Source: Hygrophila difformis
Taxonomy: Eukaryota > Streptophyta > Magnoliopsida > Lamiales > Acanthaceae
Assembly: GCA_030278955.1 (NCBI GenBank)
Contig: JAOANR010000006.1
Coordinates: 59,819,060-59,883,059 of the forward strand
Length of the DNA stretch: 64,000 bases
Direction of reading: 5' to 3'
Shown here: positions 12,415-25,761 of the stretch, piece by piece
How positions within the stretch are numbered: position 1 is the stretch's first letter
Layout of the letters: each line of letters begins with the position of its first letter
Notes under the pieces: generated by a model
What the model was told of the DNA's origin: nothing
The model's input: only the letters and a program-made list of their open reading frames with translations
Databases searched by the model: none
Program-made: the position numbers and the translations under genes

Positions 12415-15400
12415 ATGGTTAAGGTGCGAATGAACACCGCTGACGTGGCGGCGGAAGTCAAATGCCTCCGCCGTTTGATTGGGATGCGTTGCTCTAACGT
12501 ATACGATCTTTCTCCCAAGGTACAAATTTTTACATTTCTTTTAACACGCACGCACACACACACATCCAATCATAGTCATAGATGGAGGAGTTAGTTCCTC
12601 CATATTTTTGAATTGATAGTTATGATTTAATTTGGTTCAAAATGTATTGTAGACATATGTTTTCAAGCTGATGAGTAGCAGCGGAGTGACAGAATCAGGG
12701 GAAAGTGAGAAAGTTTTGCTGTTAATGGAAAGTGGTGTCAGGTTGCATACAACAGTCTATATGCGGTAAAGTCGTATCATTCTGCACTGTTTGCTTTACG
12801 CTATTGCTATTCTTTTCCAAGTAAATTTTTCAAGAACGCAAAAATGGTGTACACAACTATCAGATGCGTGGGGTAGGGGGATGTAGTTTGTAACTTGTCA
12901 TTATATTTTAGAGCATTCAAAATGTTAAGGATACAAGTTCGGTTATGAATGATATGAAGTGTTAGTTTGTTCTAAAAAACCGAGTGTAACTTTGTGTGAT
13001 GCTATGCATACACCATTTTGGAAGGAAATTAAAGGAAAATGGAAATAAAGTTTTTGAAGTTTAATTACTTGGATTTGCTGGAACTCCTGCTGCTAAAATT
13101 CTTTTATACCATTGATCATTTCTACATTTATCTTTTTCTATAAAAGATCACGTATTATTTAGATTTCAGCAAAAGTGTAGAATGAAAGAGAAGTTACCTT
13201 AAATCCTGTGGATGGGTTATTATGTGTACTTGCTTAATCAGATTGCAGTGTCTTCTACATGATATATAATGGCAGCCAAAGTCTAGACTAGGAAAAATTG
13301 TTCAAGCTGTTCGTTGCAAGCCTTGTAATTTGCAGAGAAACAAGTGCCAGGACTTCTGCAAAATTCTTTGAGTGCATAAAGCTTTGGGGTTTCGGAACTG
13401 TGATGTTTCATTGTTATAAGGACTTGTTAAGGTGAATAAATGTCTGCATGCTAAATAGGCATCGCTGTTGTTTTCACAGGGACAAAAGCAACACACCATC
13501 AGGTTTTACATTGAAATTAAGAAAACATATAAGAACAAGAAGGCTTGAGGATGTACGTCAGCTCGGTTATGATAGGGTATGCCTTTTCACTTTTATATCT
13601 AATCACAATAAGTTATTATTGCGTAGAAGGATTCCATTAAAGCGAATTATATTTTGTGTACAGATAATACTTTTTCAATTTGGACTTGGTGTGAATGCCC
13701 ACTACATCATTTTGGAACTATATGCCCAAGGGAATATTCTTCTCACAGATGCTGAATTCACTGCCTTAACTCTTCTCCGATCGCATAGGTAAGTGGATGT
13801 AATGTTGTTTCTGCCTGTAGGCTTCTTTGAGTATGTCTGAACTCATCTAGTTACTTGATTATTCATCTCTAGCAGTAAATGTGTGCAATTGACGATGCTG
13901 TGTATTGTGTTAGTAGTTATACTGTTGAATATTTTACCTAATAACAGGGATGACAACAAAGGAGTAGCAATCATGTCCCGGCATCGTTATCCAGTTGAAC
14001 AGTGCCGTGCCTTTGAGCGTACTACTAGAGAAAAATTGTTGACAACCATAGGATCTTTAGTGGAGGGCAATAAAGATGAGTGTTCAAATACTACCGAGCA
14101 TGGAAATGATGGTTCAAATACACATGTGGGAAAACATGAAAACCAGAAAAATACGAAGGCCAAGCAAGCAACACTAAAAGTTGTACTTGGGGAAGCATTG
14201 GGCTATGGACCAGCATTGTCAGAACATATTATATTAGACGCTGGGTTGATACCAACTACTAAAGTTGGCAAGGACTTCAAATTGGATGGCAATACCTCTC
14301 AGCTGTTGCTTGAAGCTGTGACAAAATTTGAGGACTGGTTAGCAGAAGTTATTTCTGGTGAGAAAGTTCCAGAAGGATATATTTTAATGCAGAAAAATTC
14401 AGGGAAAAAGCATGATACCGTATCAGTTAATGGAACTATTGAGCAGGTTCTCTTTAGTACAATTTCCTCATTTCTTCAATTTTTCTGGCATTTAATGGTT
14501 TAGGTAGAACTGACAATATATATTCCTGACTGATGTTTTTATTTATTTATTTTTTAATTTTTGCAGATATATGATGAATTTTGCCCTCTTTTGCTAAACC
14601 AATTCAAATCTAGAGATTCTGTGCGGTTTGACACATTTGATGCTGCATTGGATGATTTTTACAGTAAAATTGAAAGCCAACGTGCTAAACAACAACAAGA
14701 AGCTAAAGAAAATAATGCGATGCAGAAGCTTGACAAAATCAAACTTGATCAGGTTAATTTTATCCATATTAACTATGCTATACATTTTATTTTGGGCAAA
14801 TTGTGCTGTGGTTTCCTTTGCCTTGCTAATATGTGAACTGCATTAAAGATTATTAAAGTGGGGGACTGTTTTTATTTAATGTTGACCTGTGCTTTGGTAG
14901 TTGCTCTTAATTGGACTGGATCTAAACATCTACATTGATGTTAAATGGATGTTTGTTGCTTTATCTTTGTCGATATCAGATATGAGTGCCAGGGTCTAAA
15001 CATATGCCTAATGTCTCAGGAAAGCCGCGTACATGCGTTGAAAAGAGAAGTGGAGCAGTGTGTTAAATTGGCAATGTTGATAGAATACAACTTAGAAGAT
15101 GTAGATGCTGCAATCTTAGCAGTCCGTGTAGCTCTTGCAAATGGTATGAGCTGGTCTGATTTGATGAGTATGGTGAAAGAGGAGAAGAAAGCAGGAAACC
15201 CCGTAGCTGGCATCATTGACAAGCTTCATCTAGAAAGAAATTCCATGACTCTTCTTTTGAGCAACAATTTGGATGAAATGGATGATAATGAGAAAACACA
15301 ACCCGTTGACAAGGTATTCCAAGAAGCTAGGATTTTCCAACTGACACTTTCTGACTTTCATAATTTATACTTTGCTGCTAAAGAATGAATTATTAGAACA

Positions 15401-18400
15401 TGTAATTAATCATCCTCTTAATTGTTAAGAAAAGCTGACATTGTAATGCAGCCCATTTCACGCCTCTACTAAAATATCATGGTGTTCTCTGAAAATTGAA
15501 TTTTATATCCATATAATTGTATTGAAACTCAAATAAATTTTTATTTGCATCATTTTCATTTTTCATCACATAGGAAAACTAGCATGATAAGAAAGCAAAT
15601 TTTGCTCTGCATTGTCTGGCAATGCCTTTTCTAGGTTGAAGTTGATCTTGCAGTTTCAGCACATGCAAATGCTCGTCGCTATTATGAGATGAAGAAGCGA
15701 CAAGAGAGCAAACAGGAGAAAACCGTGACAGCACATGAGAAAGCTTTCAAAGCTGCCGAGAGGAAAACACGCAAGCAACTTTCTCAGGTACCTAAAAGTA
15801 ATTTGTGCTTGACCATGTCAAAGTTTGTGTTGGGATGGACATTTCTCAAATGTACAATTCTGCTTGCTTCAAAGATTTCTCATGTTCATTGGTTACATAG
15901 CCACTAAGGGCCCATTTTATATTGTGTGTAAATATACATATATACTCGCTTTCTTCATTCTTTTGAAATATAGAGAAATATGATCAGTTTTCACATGTCA
16001 AAGATTAAATATAAACCCTAATCCAATTTTACGAAGTGCAAGTGTGCGACCTTCGTCAATGACTCATTTCATGGATGTAACTCTATTTGTATGCTCATCC
16101 TTTTCAAGTATTTGAGTGATTGCGTTGTTAAGTTACACCATTACATGCGGTGAAGTGGTAAATGACTTTTCCATTTATCACGTCTACTCAGTGTACACTT
16201 GTAAACAAAAAGCTTTGCACAAATGCCCTTGCACATGTACCCTTATTTGACGATCTTGGCCAAGTCTAGTTTGATGCAAATCACTCTCATGATGATTGCA
16301 GATCTTGTTCAGTGTAAGCTTACTTTTCCAATCTTCTCTTTTATGATTGCTTTTTTACTTAAAGAGTATTCGGAAGTTAATAGGTTTATACTACTTTCAT
16401 CTCATTATTTCGATTACGTTTTCACACTATTCACTGTTTAACTTTGATTCAAATTTTTATCATAGTTATGTAAGAAAAAACATAGTCAAGTGAGATTTTG
16501 TTAGATTTATCTAATCTTGTAGTTTTAGAATATCAACTTTTTATAATTTTTCCTTGTACACAATTTAAGTTATTAACCGTAAAAAAATGTGTATTGGCAT
16601 CCGTGTCGGAGGGCTCCGTAACGAAAACAAGGAGAGGGAGGAAGTATTCTTATTTTGGTGGGTGTGCGACCTGAATCAAGTAGATATGAATCATATGTGG
16701 AAATTGGTGGCTTGCATGTGGATAAAACACTTATTCTTAGCAATCAAGTTTAACTCTAATGATTCCGATTCTCATCTTAAGACATGGTTTGTTGGTAAGA
16801 GCTATTGTATACTGGTGATGTAGACTATTGATGGAAAGTTCTATTGTGTTGCTAAATTAATACCACTTCGCTTATTTGACCCTTTTTCGGGCATATGTGA
16901 AGAATGGATGTTTATAGTGATCTTTGTGAAGAATTTCATATGGTACAACCACTAAAGCTTGTTATTATTAGGGGGAGTATGATTGTTTTCGCCTATTTAC
17001 TTACTTATATGGTTTCAAACAAAGCCATGAGCTTGGTTTGGGAAATTCATCCCTGAGAGAACAATATGGGATGTAGAAATGTACATCCCATCATTATGCT
17101 TATTTATTTACTTTTTTTTTTTAAAAAAAAGAGAAAACAATAGAACATATGGTCAAGGATTGCTCTTATGCTGTATGTTTTAATATAATTATTTTTGTGT
17201 AATGATGCTTGAGATTGCTTGCGAATCTCATCATTTAAATATTTGATTCATGAGTGGTTTTGGCTAAAGATATTTGTGAGCTAAATATTTATTGGGATTC
17301 GAGGTTTCGCAGAACAAGAACGCAATCTTCTTATGACTAAGGAAGTATTTACTCAATATAATTACTTTAAACTTTTAATTGTAAGCTATACTATTACTAG
17401 GTAGTACACCAATGATCTGTAATTCTACCTCGTATGTCGAGTGATCTTTTGAGAGTCCAGAGAGACATTGGAGCCTAGTTGGAATGCTAAACCATCTCAC
17501 AAGAACTTATTCCAAATGAACCTAGTTTCATTGATTGATGTTTTCTCACTCTCCCCGAGAGAAAATATTACTTGTCAATTTTTCTGAGAGACCACATGAG
17601 GATGGGAAATTGCAGTCCTTAGCAATGGAATCAAATGAGCATATGCTCTTGCTTGATGGGAATTGTTATTGTGTTATATATTACAATGAATGTAATCATA
17701 GGGTTGTGCGGTGATGTTGAGTAAAGTGTAATGTGAAACAACAATTTTGAATCCTAAATTACAAAGTGCTTATGTTTTGGTGTTTCTGTTAAATCTCTGT
17801 CAAGATTGCACTTTATAGTGAACTCCTCTTTTCTAAGACAACTTAGTTATGCATCTCAGCAATGTTGTAGTGTATCTATTGGTAAGCCTGAATATTGCCA
17901 CATTCCTGAATAGGGATACTTATTTTGGTCAAGTTGATCGATGGTATACTCGACCATAAGATGATGCACTAATCAGTGAGATGGAAGTTGATGCTAAAGT
18001 GCTTGATTAACTATACATCTCATTGTATGGTATGCATTAAGTAGAATTGAAGGTGCACATATGCCTGTAGGTGTAGGTCGTTAACCAATTATTGGTATTT
18101 ATTTGCATGCATTTTAGAGTATATAGTTTGGGATTTGTTACATTTGTTTTTTTCCTAAATTTAATAATGTGGAAACTTTTGGTTAAATGCTAACTGGAAG
18201 CCATATTTCTCAAAATGATATTTAAATACTATTTTGCAGGAAAAAACTGTTGCAACAATTTCACACATGCGCAAGGTTCACTGGTTTGAAAAATTCAATT
18301 GGTTCATCAGCAGTGAGAATTATTTGGTTATCAGTGGACGGGACGCTCAACAGAATGAGATCATAGTAAAACGTTATATGTCCAAAGGAGACTTGTAAGT

Positions 18401-21400
18401 GATCTTTTCACCTTCTGTATGATACTAGTTACCACTAATTCAATTGTTCTTTAATATCAAGATTTTTAGATGGACTCTTCCAACTATTAAATTGGTTTCT
18501 TTGTGCTCTCATTTGTCAGCCCCCCACTTGTATTAACACTTCTGGATGTTGGGCCATGTTTATCTAGAGATTGAAGCTTGATTATATTTTGTAGCTGTAG
18601 TTTTAGCTGTGCTTTGTTTAATAGGTTGCATTCCACCAAAGGTTGATCCCTCTTAATTCTGTTCCTAACCTTTATCTACATTTTTCTTGAATTTTCCAAA
18701 TTACTTTGGTTTAATTCTACATAAAAGTAGCACTGTTATCAAAAAGATATTTTAACTAAATGAAGTTAAAAGTGTCACTTTAAATATCTTAAAAAGTGTG
18801 GAAAAAGAAAACTATGAAGATTAAGGTAGGGACTAGGGACGAGTGTGTGCATTACTAGCTGAAATACTTAAGTAGCGAAAAAATAATGATTAAACTATTT
18901 CTAATTTACTGAAAATTGAGGAATCTTTATAGAAAATCAAATTAATCAAATCACGTAATTCTACACTTACTCATTGCAATTTACCCACCTAATCAGTTAA
19001 GTGATTTATCTCATATAGGCTTACTGAACTAAGTGCTGAACCCATTTAGTTAAGTGATAGTAACTTGTTTTTATTATCAAACATACCATTATCTAAAAAT
19101 TCCTAGCTAATGCCTTGAATTTGCTGTGAAAAAGGTACGTTCATGCAGAACTCCATGGCGCATCTAGTACTGTGATCAAGAATCACAAGCCTGATAACCC
19201 TGTACCTCCTCTGACTTTGAATCAAGCAGGATGCTTTACAGTGAGTTTCGACTTTCGATTACTTTTCATTCTTTAATGAGTCCTTCTCAGCATGGGACTA
19301 TGTAAATTGACAATCTCCGTTTCTCATGTAGGTCTGCCACAGCCAGGCTTGGGACTCAAAGATTGTGACTAGTGCTTGGTGGGTGTACCCTCATCAGGTC
19401 AGTAAAACAGCTCCAACAGGTGAGTATCTCACTGTAGGAAGCTTCATGGTTCGAGGTAAAAAGAATTTTCTCCCACCACACCCTCTGATTATGGGTTTTG
19501 GAATTTTATTTCGCTTGGATGAGAGTTCTTTGGGATCTCATTTGAATGAAAGGAGGGTAAGGGGAGAAGAGGAAGGAATACATGACAATGAGCAGAATGA
19601 ACCTTTCAAAGAGATTTCTGATTCTGGTTCTGATTCTGAGAATGGTTTGTTAGGTGAAAAAGCAATGTCTGTTGACTCATCAGACCTCAGGGACATGCCA
19701 TTTGAAATACCCTTGAGAGTTGGTTTCTCTTCGGGGACCTCCCCTAGTGATTTGAATGGGTCTGAGGCAATCTTGACGCACAAGTCAGCTGATAGAGTAA
19801 GTCAGACTGATAATGGTAAAGAATGTGATTCTTTAGGTGAAAATTCAGCTGCTGTTACACCAAATTTTGAGGATCTAATTGATAGAGCTCTTGAGCTTGG
19901 ATCTGCTACTGCATCTACTAAACATTATGGGCTACATGCCTCTCAAGAAGAAATAACTGAGGAACAAGACTATGAAAGGACAAAATCCACACGAGAGAAA
20001 CCCTATATCTCAAAAGCTGAAAGACGAAAGATCAAGAAAGGTCAGAAAGATGGTGCTGTCAATTTGCCTGCTGAACATGAAAAAGGAAAGGAAGAAACGC
20101 AAACTGAAAGCCAGCATGAGATTCATGTTAAAAACTCAAAGCCCTGTCAAGGGAAAACTACTCGTGGACAAAAAGGAAAACTGAAAAAAATAAAGGAAAA
20201 ATATGCTGATCAAGATGAGGAGGAGCGGACCATTAGGATGTCTTTGTTGGCGGTGAGTATTTCTATGCAAAAAAAAATTCTCAGCATTAGTGAAATCCAT
20301 GTGATTTTAATTATTTTTGCGTTTGCTAATATGTGATCAGAAAGATCTCTTTCTTAACTTTTATGTATGCTCAATGATGGTTAGAAGAAACTTCTAGTCT
20401 GTGTAGAAGTATTGATCTCTGTAAAACCAAAGGACGCAAATACTCTTGGCCAATCTTGCGAAGAAGAGGAATTTATTGCAGATTTATCGTTAAATGTTTT
20501 TTGGGTTCTGTACCACACACTAACGTCATCCTCAGAAGTCATTGGTTTTAACTGTTATCTTTAGTAAAAGTTTTGATCATAATGAAGAGGGCAATGAAAA
20601 AGTCTGACGACTAAGTTTTGATCTCTGGCAGGCTGCTGGTAAACCAAAGAAGAACAGTGAAAAGTCTGACAATGGAGACACTGCTACAGAAAAAGGAGGC
20701 CAACTCACCCCTAGTAGAAGTTTTGAACATAATTCTGGTAAATAGTGTAAAATTATTTCATTCACTTTCTCACAACATGAATGTCTATCTTGTGAAACTG
20801 GTATCACTTGCGCTGCACTTGCATGTTTTCATGCTGCCATAGATGGCTCAGAGTCTTTTGTACACCCTGAGAATTGCTTATCATATTCTTTACTGAGTTC
20901 GTTTCTTGATCTTTATTTTATTAGCTTACCTGTTGAGTAACATTAGGTCTGTTACCTCACCTATGAAGTATGAACAACTGAGACAGGGGCCTTACATTAG
21001 TTACAAAACTGTGGCATTGTTCTCGCGGTCGTGTGCTTGGGTTGTGAGCATCAGTTTATAATCTTGGCAGTTGTACTTTGTTCATATTGAAATTTTACTC
21101 TGGAGAGGTATCTTTTTGAGCTTGATGGTGGAATTCACTGATTCAGAGATAACCCTCCCTTTTGTTTGCAGCAGCAGCAGCACCAACAGATGCTTCAAAG
21201 ATATGTTACAAATGTAAGAAAGTTGGTCACATGTCTCGAGATTGCCCGGAACATATAAATGAAATTTTGAGGAGCAAAGCTGATGATGAGAGAGGGAGTG
21301 CTGGGAGTCAGGTTGACAGGGTGACCATGGAAGAGGATGATATTAATGAGATAGGGGAAGAAGAGAAAGAAAAACTTAATGATGTTGATTATCTTACTGG

Positions 21401-21573
21401 AAATCCGCTGCCCAATGATGTGTTATTATATGCTGTACCTGTCTGTGGCCCCTATAGTGCTGTTCAATCATACAAATACCGTGTCAAGATAATTCCAGGC
21501 ACACTAAAGAAAGGAAAAGGTAATTTTTTGAATATATGATGATATTAGTTGTTTCTTAGCTTGTGATATTGTG

Positions 21574-21605
<32 letters not shown>

Positions 21606-21849
21606 ATTTTTGTTGGGCGAACTTAAATTATTTCTTGCACATGTCCTGTCAGCGGCCAAGACAGCCATGAATCTGTTCAGCCACATGCCGGAGGCTTCGA
21701 CAAGAGAGAAAGAATTAATGAAGGCTTGCACAGACCCTGAACTTGTTGCTGCCATAATTGGTAATGTGAAGGTTTCAGCAGCAGGCCTTACTCAGCTAAA
21801 ACAAAAACAAAAGAAGAGCAAGAAAGCAAACAAGACAGCGGTGGAGTAG
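12415..21849 (+). CDS. NEMF: NEMF / Rqc2 (Tae2) ribosome-associated quality control factor
   Basis: Fourteen exons: 12415-12519, 12653-12765, 13480-13576, 13664-13788, 13948-14446, 14567-14752, 15020-15313, 15635-15787, 18240-18394, 19135-19240, 19332-20252, 20632-20737, 21172-21519, 21653-21849. The 3405 nt join in phase to 1134 aa. The NFACT-N region (residues 1 to about 500) contains a GYDR motif with D104-R105, the likely counterpart of the Asp-Arg pair needed by yeast Rqc2. A central coiled coil precedes the NFACT-R domain (about 525-660; [25 protein letters not shown]). A long acidic then basic linker follows, then a CCHC knuckle (C965, C968, H973, C978) and the conserved C-terminal domain. 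Family knowledge: it binds 60S subunits carrying stalled peptidyl-tRNA, recruits the Listerin ligase and adds C-terminal tails. Exon 13 starts in repeated CAG triplets, so its acceptor may slide by 3 nt steps. Intron 8 is 2.45 kb and contains a MITE. Confidence 0.95.
16391..16644 (+). mobile_element. Stowaway MITE, copy A (NEMF intron 8)
   Basis: A 254-bp element flanked by TA (16389-16390, 16645-16646). It shares its interior order of words with copies B-D, including gtgagattttgttagattt, a 'cttgtag' block and 'aagttattaa'. The right terminus reads gagagggaggaag and the left is degenerate. It is the most diverged of the four copies, so probably the oldest. Confidence 0.7.
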
Positions 21850-22122
21850 AGCGAGCATAGAGGTAGACACGTAGAGAAGAAGACGGGCAAAGGGCAAACA
21901 TCAACGTCACTGTAAAACCTAAAAGGCTAAAACCCCCAATCCGAGTTGTTTACGGAGTGTAATACAGTAAATAGTAAAAGTACTGCTATATTAGTACTCG
22001 TATTTAAAGTTTTGTATGGACTTAGAAAGTTTAGCGTCTAAAATTTGGGCAATGGGGCTTAAGCGAGGTAAGTGAATCAATCATAGTGTATGTATGAAGA
22101 GTGTTTGGCTACATGAATGCTA

Positions 22123-22364
22123 CTCCCTCCAATTAGGAATGGACACGCATGTCGATGTATATTTTTAATGATTAATAATTTAAATTTTATATAATTAAAA
22201 ATTATAAAAAGTTGATATTCTAAACTACAAGTTTAAACGAATTTAATAAGATTTCACTTGATTATATTTTTTCTTCAATAACCATGATAAAAATTTGAGA
22301 TAAAGTTAAATTGTGAATAGTGTAAAAAGCAACAATGTTGCAAACCTATAGAAACGGGAGGGAG
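22123..22364 (-). mobile_element. Stowaway MITE, copy B
   Basis: A 242-bp element beginning ctccctcc and ending ggagggag, flanked by TA (22121-22122, 22365-22366). This is the classical Stowaway terminus and target preference. The interior matches copies A and C in inverted orientation. It lies about 270 bp downstream of the NEMF stop codon. Confidence 0.85.
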
Positions 22365-22596
22365 TATTATTCAGTGAACAACTCTCTATGCCCTACATAC
22401 AAAAAGGTTCTTTTTAGTTAATTCATTCCATTCCGGGATCGGTTTATAGACTGAATCAGTCTGGGCTGAATTTATAAATTCATTCATAGTGTGTGTTGGT
22501 TGTATAATACTATTGATATACATTAATTAAGGACAATTTAATTAAATATTCTAATTATGGGTGATTGTCTTGCCAATTTATTTGTTTCTATCTTTT

Positions 22597-22662
22597 TGAG
22601 GATATGAAGCAGGTGGGGAATCGAACCTCGGAGACTTAACCATTTGGGCTAAGTCCTCATCT
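22597..22662 (-). mobile_element. SINE head fragment (same family as 836-1002)
   Basis: Only the tRNA-like head is recognisable: on the minus strand ggacttagcccaaatggtta followed by a box B-like ggttcgattcccc. The body and tail are absent and no target duplication was found. It is a truncated or decayed copy. Confidence 0.6.
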
Positions 22663-22976
22663 CATTTATTTTGTCTTTTATTAATAATGAATGAAATCAA
22701 TTTTAAGCGATAGTGTGCAATAAAATATTTTTTTAGTGATATAAATCTAACCAATATCGTATACACTTGACACTTGATGAGTGTGCTTATTTTATGAAGT
22801 ATTATATATGTAATAGTTTTATTTAAAAGAATGAGTTAATTTTATTACATGTATGTGAACTTTTTTGTTAAGGTATGTGCTAAAAAAATATTCATATATG
22901 TGCTGAGTTTATATGATATGTGTGCTTGTTTTATATTATACAAATGATGGTTGTATATAAATGAATGACCTGTGAT

Positions 22977-23418
22977 TAGGGGTGGGAATAGGCCGGACTA
23001 CCCAGGGGCCTACGGGCCGGGCTACCCAGGGGCCTACGGCCTGGCCTATTTTAGGCCTGGCATGGCCCGGCCTTTTTATCAAATAGACCAGACCCAGGTA
23101 AATTTATAGGCCTAGGCCTTACGAAAAGCCTATTTAGCGTAGTAGGCCGGCCTATTTAATTTTTTTGTATAATTTTTTATAATTTATTAACAATATTATT
23201 TTTTATTTACTTAATATTTAAATACATATTTTTTATAAAATTTAAAAATCTATTAAATAGGCTCTATAAATGCTTAAAGCCTGGCCTATTTAGTTAAAAA
23301 GGCCAGGCTTAGGCCTATAAACTAAGCCTATTACAGGTAATAGGCCAGGCCCAGGCCTTAGAAAACTTAGATAGGCCTAGGCCGTACAAAGCAAGGCCTG
23401 GCCTATTCCCACCCCCTA
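22977..23418. mobile_element. hAT-type MITE rich in GGCCTA motifs
   Basis: A 442-bp element with near-perfect ends: the left reads taggggtgggaataggcc and the right, read inverted, tagggggtgggaataggcc. The flanks cctgtgat (22969-22976) and cctgtggc (23419-23426) agree at 6 of 8 positions, consistent with a worn 8-bp hAT target duplication. The interior is dominated by palindromic aggcct/ggcctagg words, so both arms can pair over much of the length. No coding capacity. It is inserted inside the MULE-like element. Confidence 0.75.
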
Positions 23419-24079
23419 CCTGTGGCTGTGATGATTTTATTTAAATGATTGCATTCATTTAAATACAACCATCACATGTATAATATAAAATAAGTATACA
23501 TATCATACAAAACCTTGCACATAGATATTGTTCAGCGAGTGGGTTCCTATGCAGACTCTGCAGATGCTGACGTGTTCTCTAGCTGCAAGGTTTGTGCTGC
23601 GCTTTTTTTTGGTAGTTTAATTACATATTTTGTTACCTTATTAAGGTTATGCAAATTGAATTTGTTTTTCGGTTATTTTAATATGCAGATTTTGTTACCT
23701 TATTAAGGTTATGCAAATTAAATTATATTCTTCCCTTTTTAAAGTTGTATTAAATGGTGGTTATTTAGGGGGTTACAAATTGATTATTGCTGAAATTGTG
23801 GAAATTAATGGGAGGATTCTATTTCATACACGTTCTTGGCCACAAATCATGTCCGAATTTATGTAGATGTTGTGTATTTTTTTTATTTTTTAATCAGATT
23901 GTGTGGGGTTTTTTTTTTTTTTGTTGTCTCTAATTGGACCACTTTTGGACTTATGTTTTATCATACCTTTCTTAGCTTTACAACATCCAAAAAGTATTCG
24001 AAATGGACAAACCACTAAACACCACAGAGAACACCTAGTCGGCGGTTTTCTAGAGTTTCTTACAACACTTCGATCGTGC

Positions 24080-24157
24080 GTCTCTGGAAGTTAGATTTCT
24101 CGCAGCAGTCCTGAATATGTCTCTGGAAGTTAGATTTCTCGCAGCAGTCCTGAATAT
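24080..24157. repeat. Tandem duplication, 2 x 39 bp
   Basis: Two adjacent identical 39-bp units (24080-24118 and 24119-24157) begin gtctctggaagttagatttc and end tgaatat. They lie inside the MULE-like element. No third copy is present. Confidence 0.8.
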
Positions 24158-24759
24158 AATGTGAAGGGATAAATACCCTAGTTTATTGGTGTAATGCCTT
24201 GTGCTGTCTGCCTATAAAAAATATACTTCCTAATTAGCTTCCGGGTGTTATATGAATGCATATTAATGTTCTGACATTTTGTACAATGATGTATTGATGC
24301 TTTAATTCATCTATTCATCTGAATCCACCAGAAATATCCATTCACCACATATGTGTTCTGCACGAGTTTGCATCGTGCTACAATATACATTACAGTATGT
24401 TGTGCTGCTTGTATCAGTTTGTTCTATCCCATACTTTTGCTATGCAGGCTGTTAGATTGTGTTAAAGAACACACCATACTATGTTGTGCTTCATTATATA
24501 GCTGTGATATCAGGCTTCTCACAGGATATGCTTTATTTTGTTTTGTGTATAGCTCACCCTATGTTTGTGAATTGATGTTCAGCTTGTACTTGGTGAAAGC
24601 AATTTCTGTATAAATGGTTTTTTTATTTGTCGTCTAAATCGCAGCAAGTTCACATTCTCATATTTGCAAACATGATTTTTAATAAAGATATGATGAATTG
24701 TGCTGCGCACAAGTTCAAATTCTGATGTTTTCATTTTTACCTGTTACAATGACAGACCA

Positions 24760-25200
24760 CTAGAGATAAACCAAAATTCCCCAATCCCACATCCCAGCCA
24801 TTTGGACTTCTCTCCTGCCATTCCTTAACGTACATGACCGAAACCCTAAAACATCAAAAAAAAAATATTCCATTTTACCTGTTAGAACCGGTGCCACACG
24901 GCTGCATAAGTCCGTGTTAATCACAGAAATCCCCTTGGAACACATATCATTACCACACACTGCACTGCCATCATCCTCCACGTTCTCATACTCTGGAAAG
25001 GACTCCGTTTCATCACAACCCTTCGGAACATCATCTTCTCCTACAAAAATGTACTCCCCATGTTGTGTATCATCATATTCACCATGGCTGCCATCGGAAA
25101 CCAATGCTTCGTGCCGGCTGTCCACTATGTCATCCGGGAACTGGTTCAGATCCAGCATCCTCTTGCTATGCCCGCCGCTGAATGCCCTTCTTCTTCCCAC
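24760..25200 (-). pseudogene. Acidic N-terminal exon, possibly of a FAR1-type MULE transposase
   Basis: An open frame of 146 codons starts MGRRRAFSGGHSKR, then MLDLNQFPDD, and is followed by a strongly acidic segment. A plausible splice donor ends the exon near 24879, just after APVLTG. FAR1/FHY3-like proteins have an acidic N-terminus followed by a DNA-binding domain that starts after a similar phrase, but no such domain could be found downstream. Its place inside inverted repeats supports transposon origin. Alternatively it is an unrelated host exon fragment. I do not recognise it with confidence. Confidence 0.35.
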
Positions 25201-25761
25201 GTCTCGAAATTTGCTTCACCAAAATTCTATAACTGATTCCTCTAACGAATGGAAGTTACAAATGCTGCAATTATTTTCACCCAGTAATTGCGGGATCTTG
25301 TCCATAAATGGGGGTGAGACATATTCTCTTGCCAATTACAATTAATGGATTCGGATGGAAAGTTTTCATACAATGGAGCCGCGTAGCACCTCCTCCACTA
25401 CGCTGGAACATGTCTGGAAATGCAGACTATTAAGAGTCTGCATAGTAACCTAATTGATTGTTCAGTATATACCTCAACAAAAATTCATACATTAAATAAA
25501 ATTAACTCATTCATTTAAATAAAATCATCACATACATAATTGAGTATAAAATAAGCACATACATCAAGTGTATACGGACATTGATATTCTTCTCATAATT
25601 AATTATGCATAAACCCACAATGAGACAATGTTTAATTGAAAGTAATCACATAATTGGGAAGTTGGTGTGACTCATTTATTATAGGCTATAGCAATAATTG
25701 TTAAAAACTACAAATATCATTTTCTTAAATAACTGTGTGACTGTGTCCAATAAATAGTATA

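Larger units (their letters stand above)
22757..25576. mobile_element. MULE-like element with long imperfect terminal inverted repeats
   Basis: The left end (from about 22757) reads gtatacacttga and continues with gtgtgcttattttat and gaatgagttaattttatt. The right end (to about 25576), read inverted, reads gtatacacttga then gtgcttattttat and gaatgagttaattttattt. These arms exceed 100 bp. Two further related units face each other near 22900-22976 and 23419-23510, with a hAT-type MITE inserted exactly between them. The interior carries a minus-strand coding remnant (24760-25200). Long arms plus a possible FAR1-like remnant suggest a deleted Mutator-like element. No clear 9-bp target duplication was found, so class and exact ends are tentative. 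Confidence 0.5.

Noticed and set aside
16900..18200. Retroelement remains in NEMF intron 8
   Set aside because: A few coding-like phrases were noticed, but no domain motif, LTR or inverted end could be established outside the Stowaway copy.
24353..24613. 86-codon Cys-rich plus-strand frame
   Set aside because: Low-complexity hydrophobic translation of AT-rich transposon interior, with no motif.
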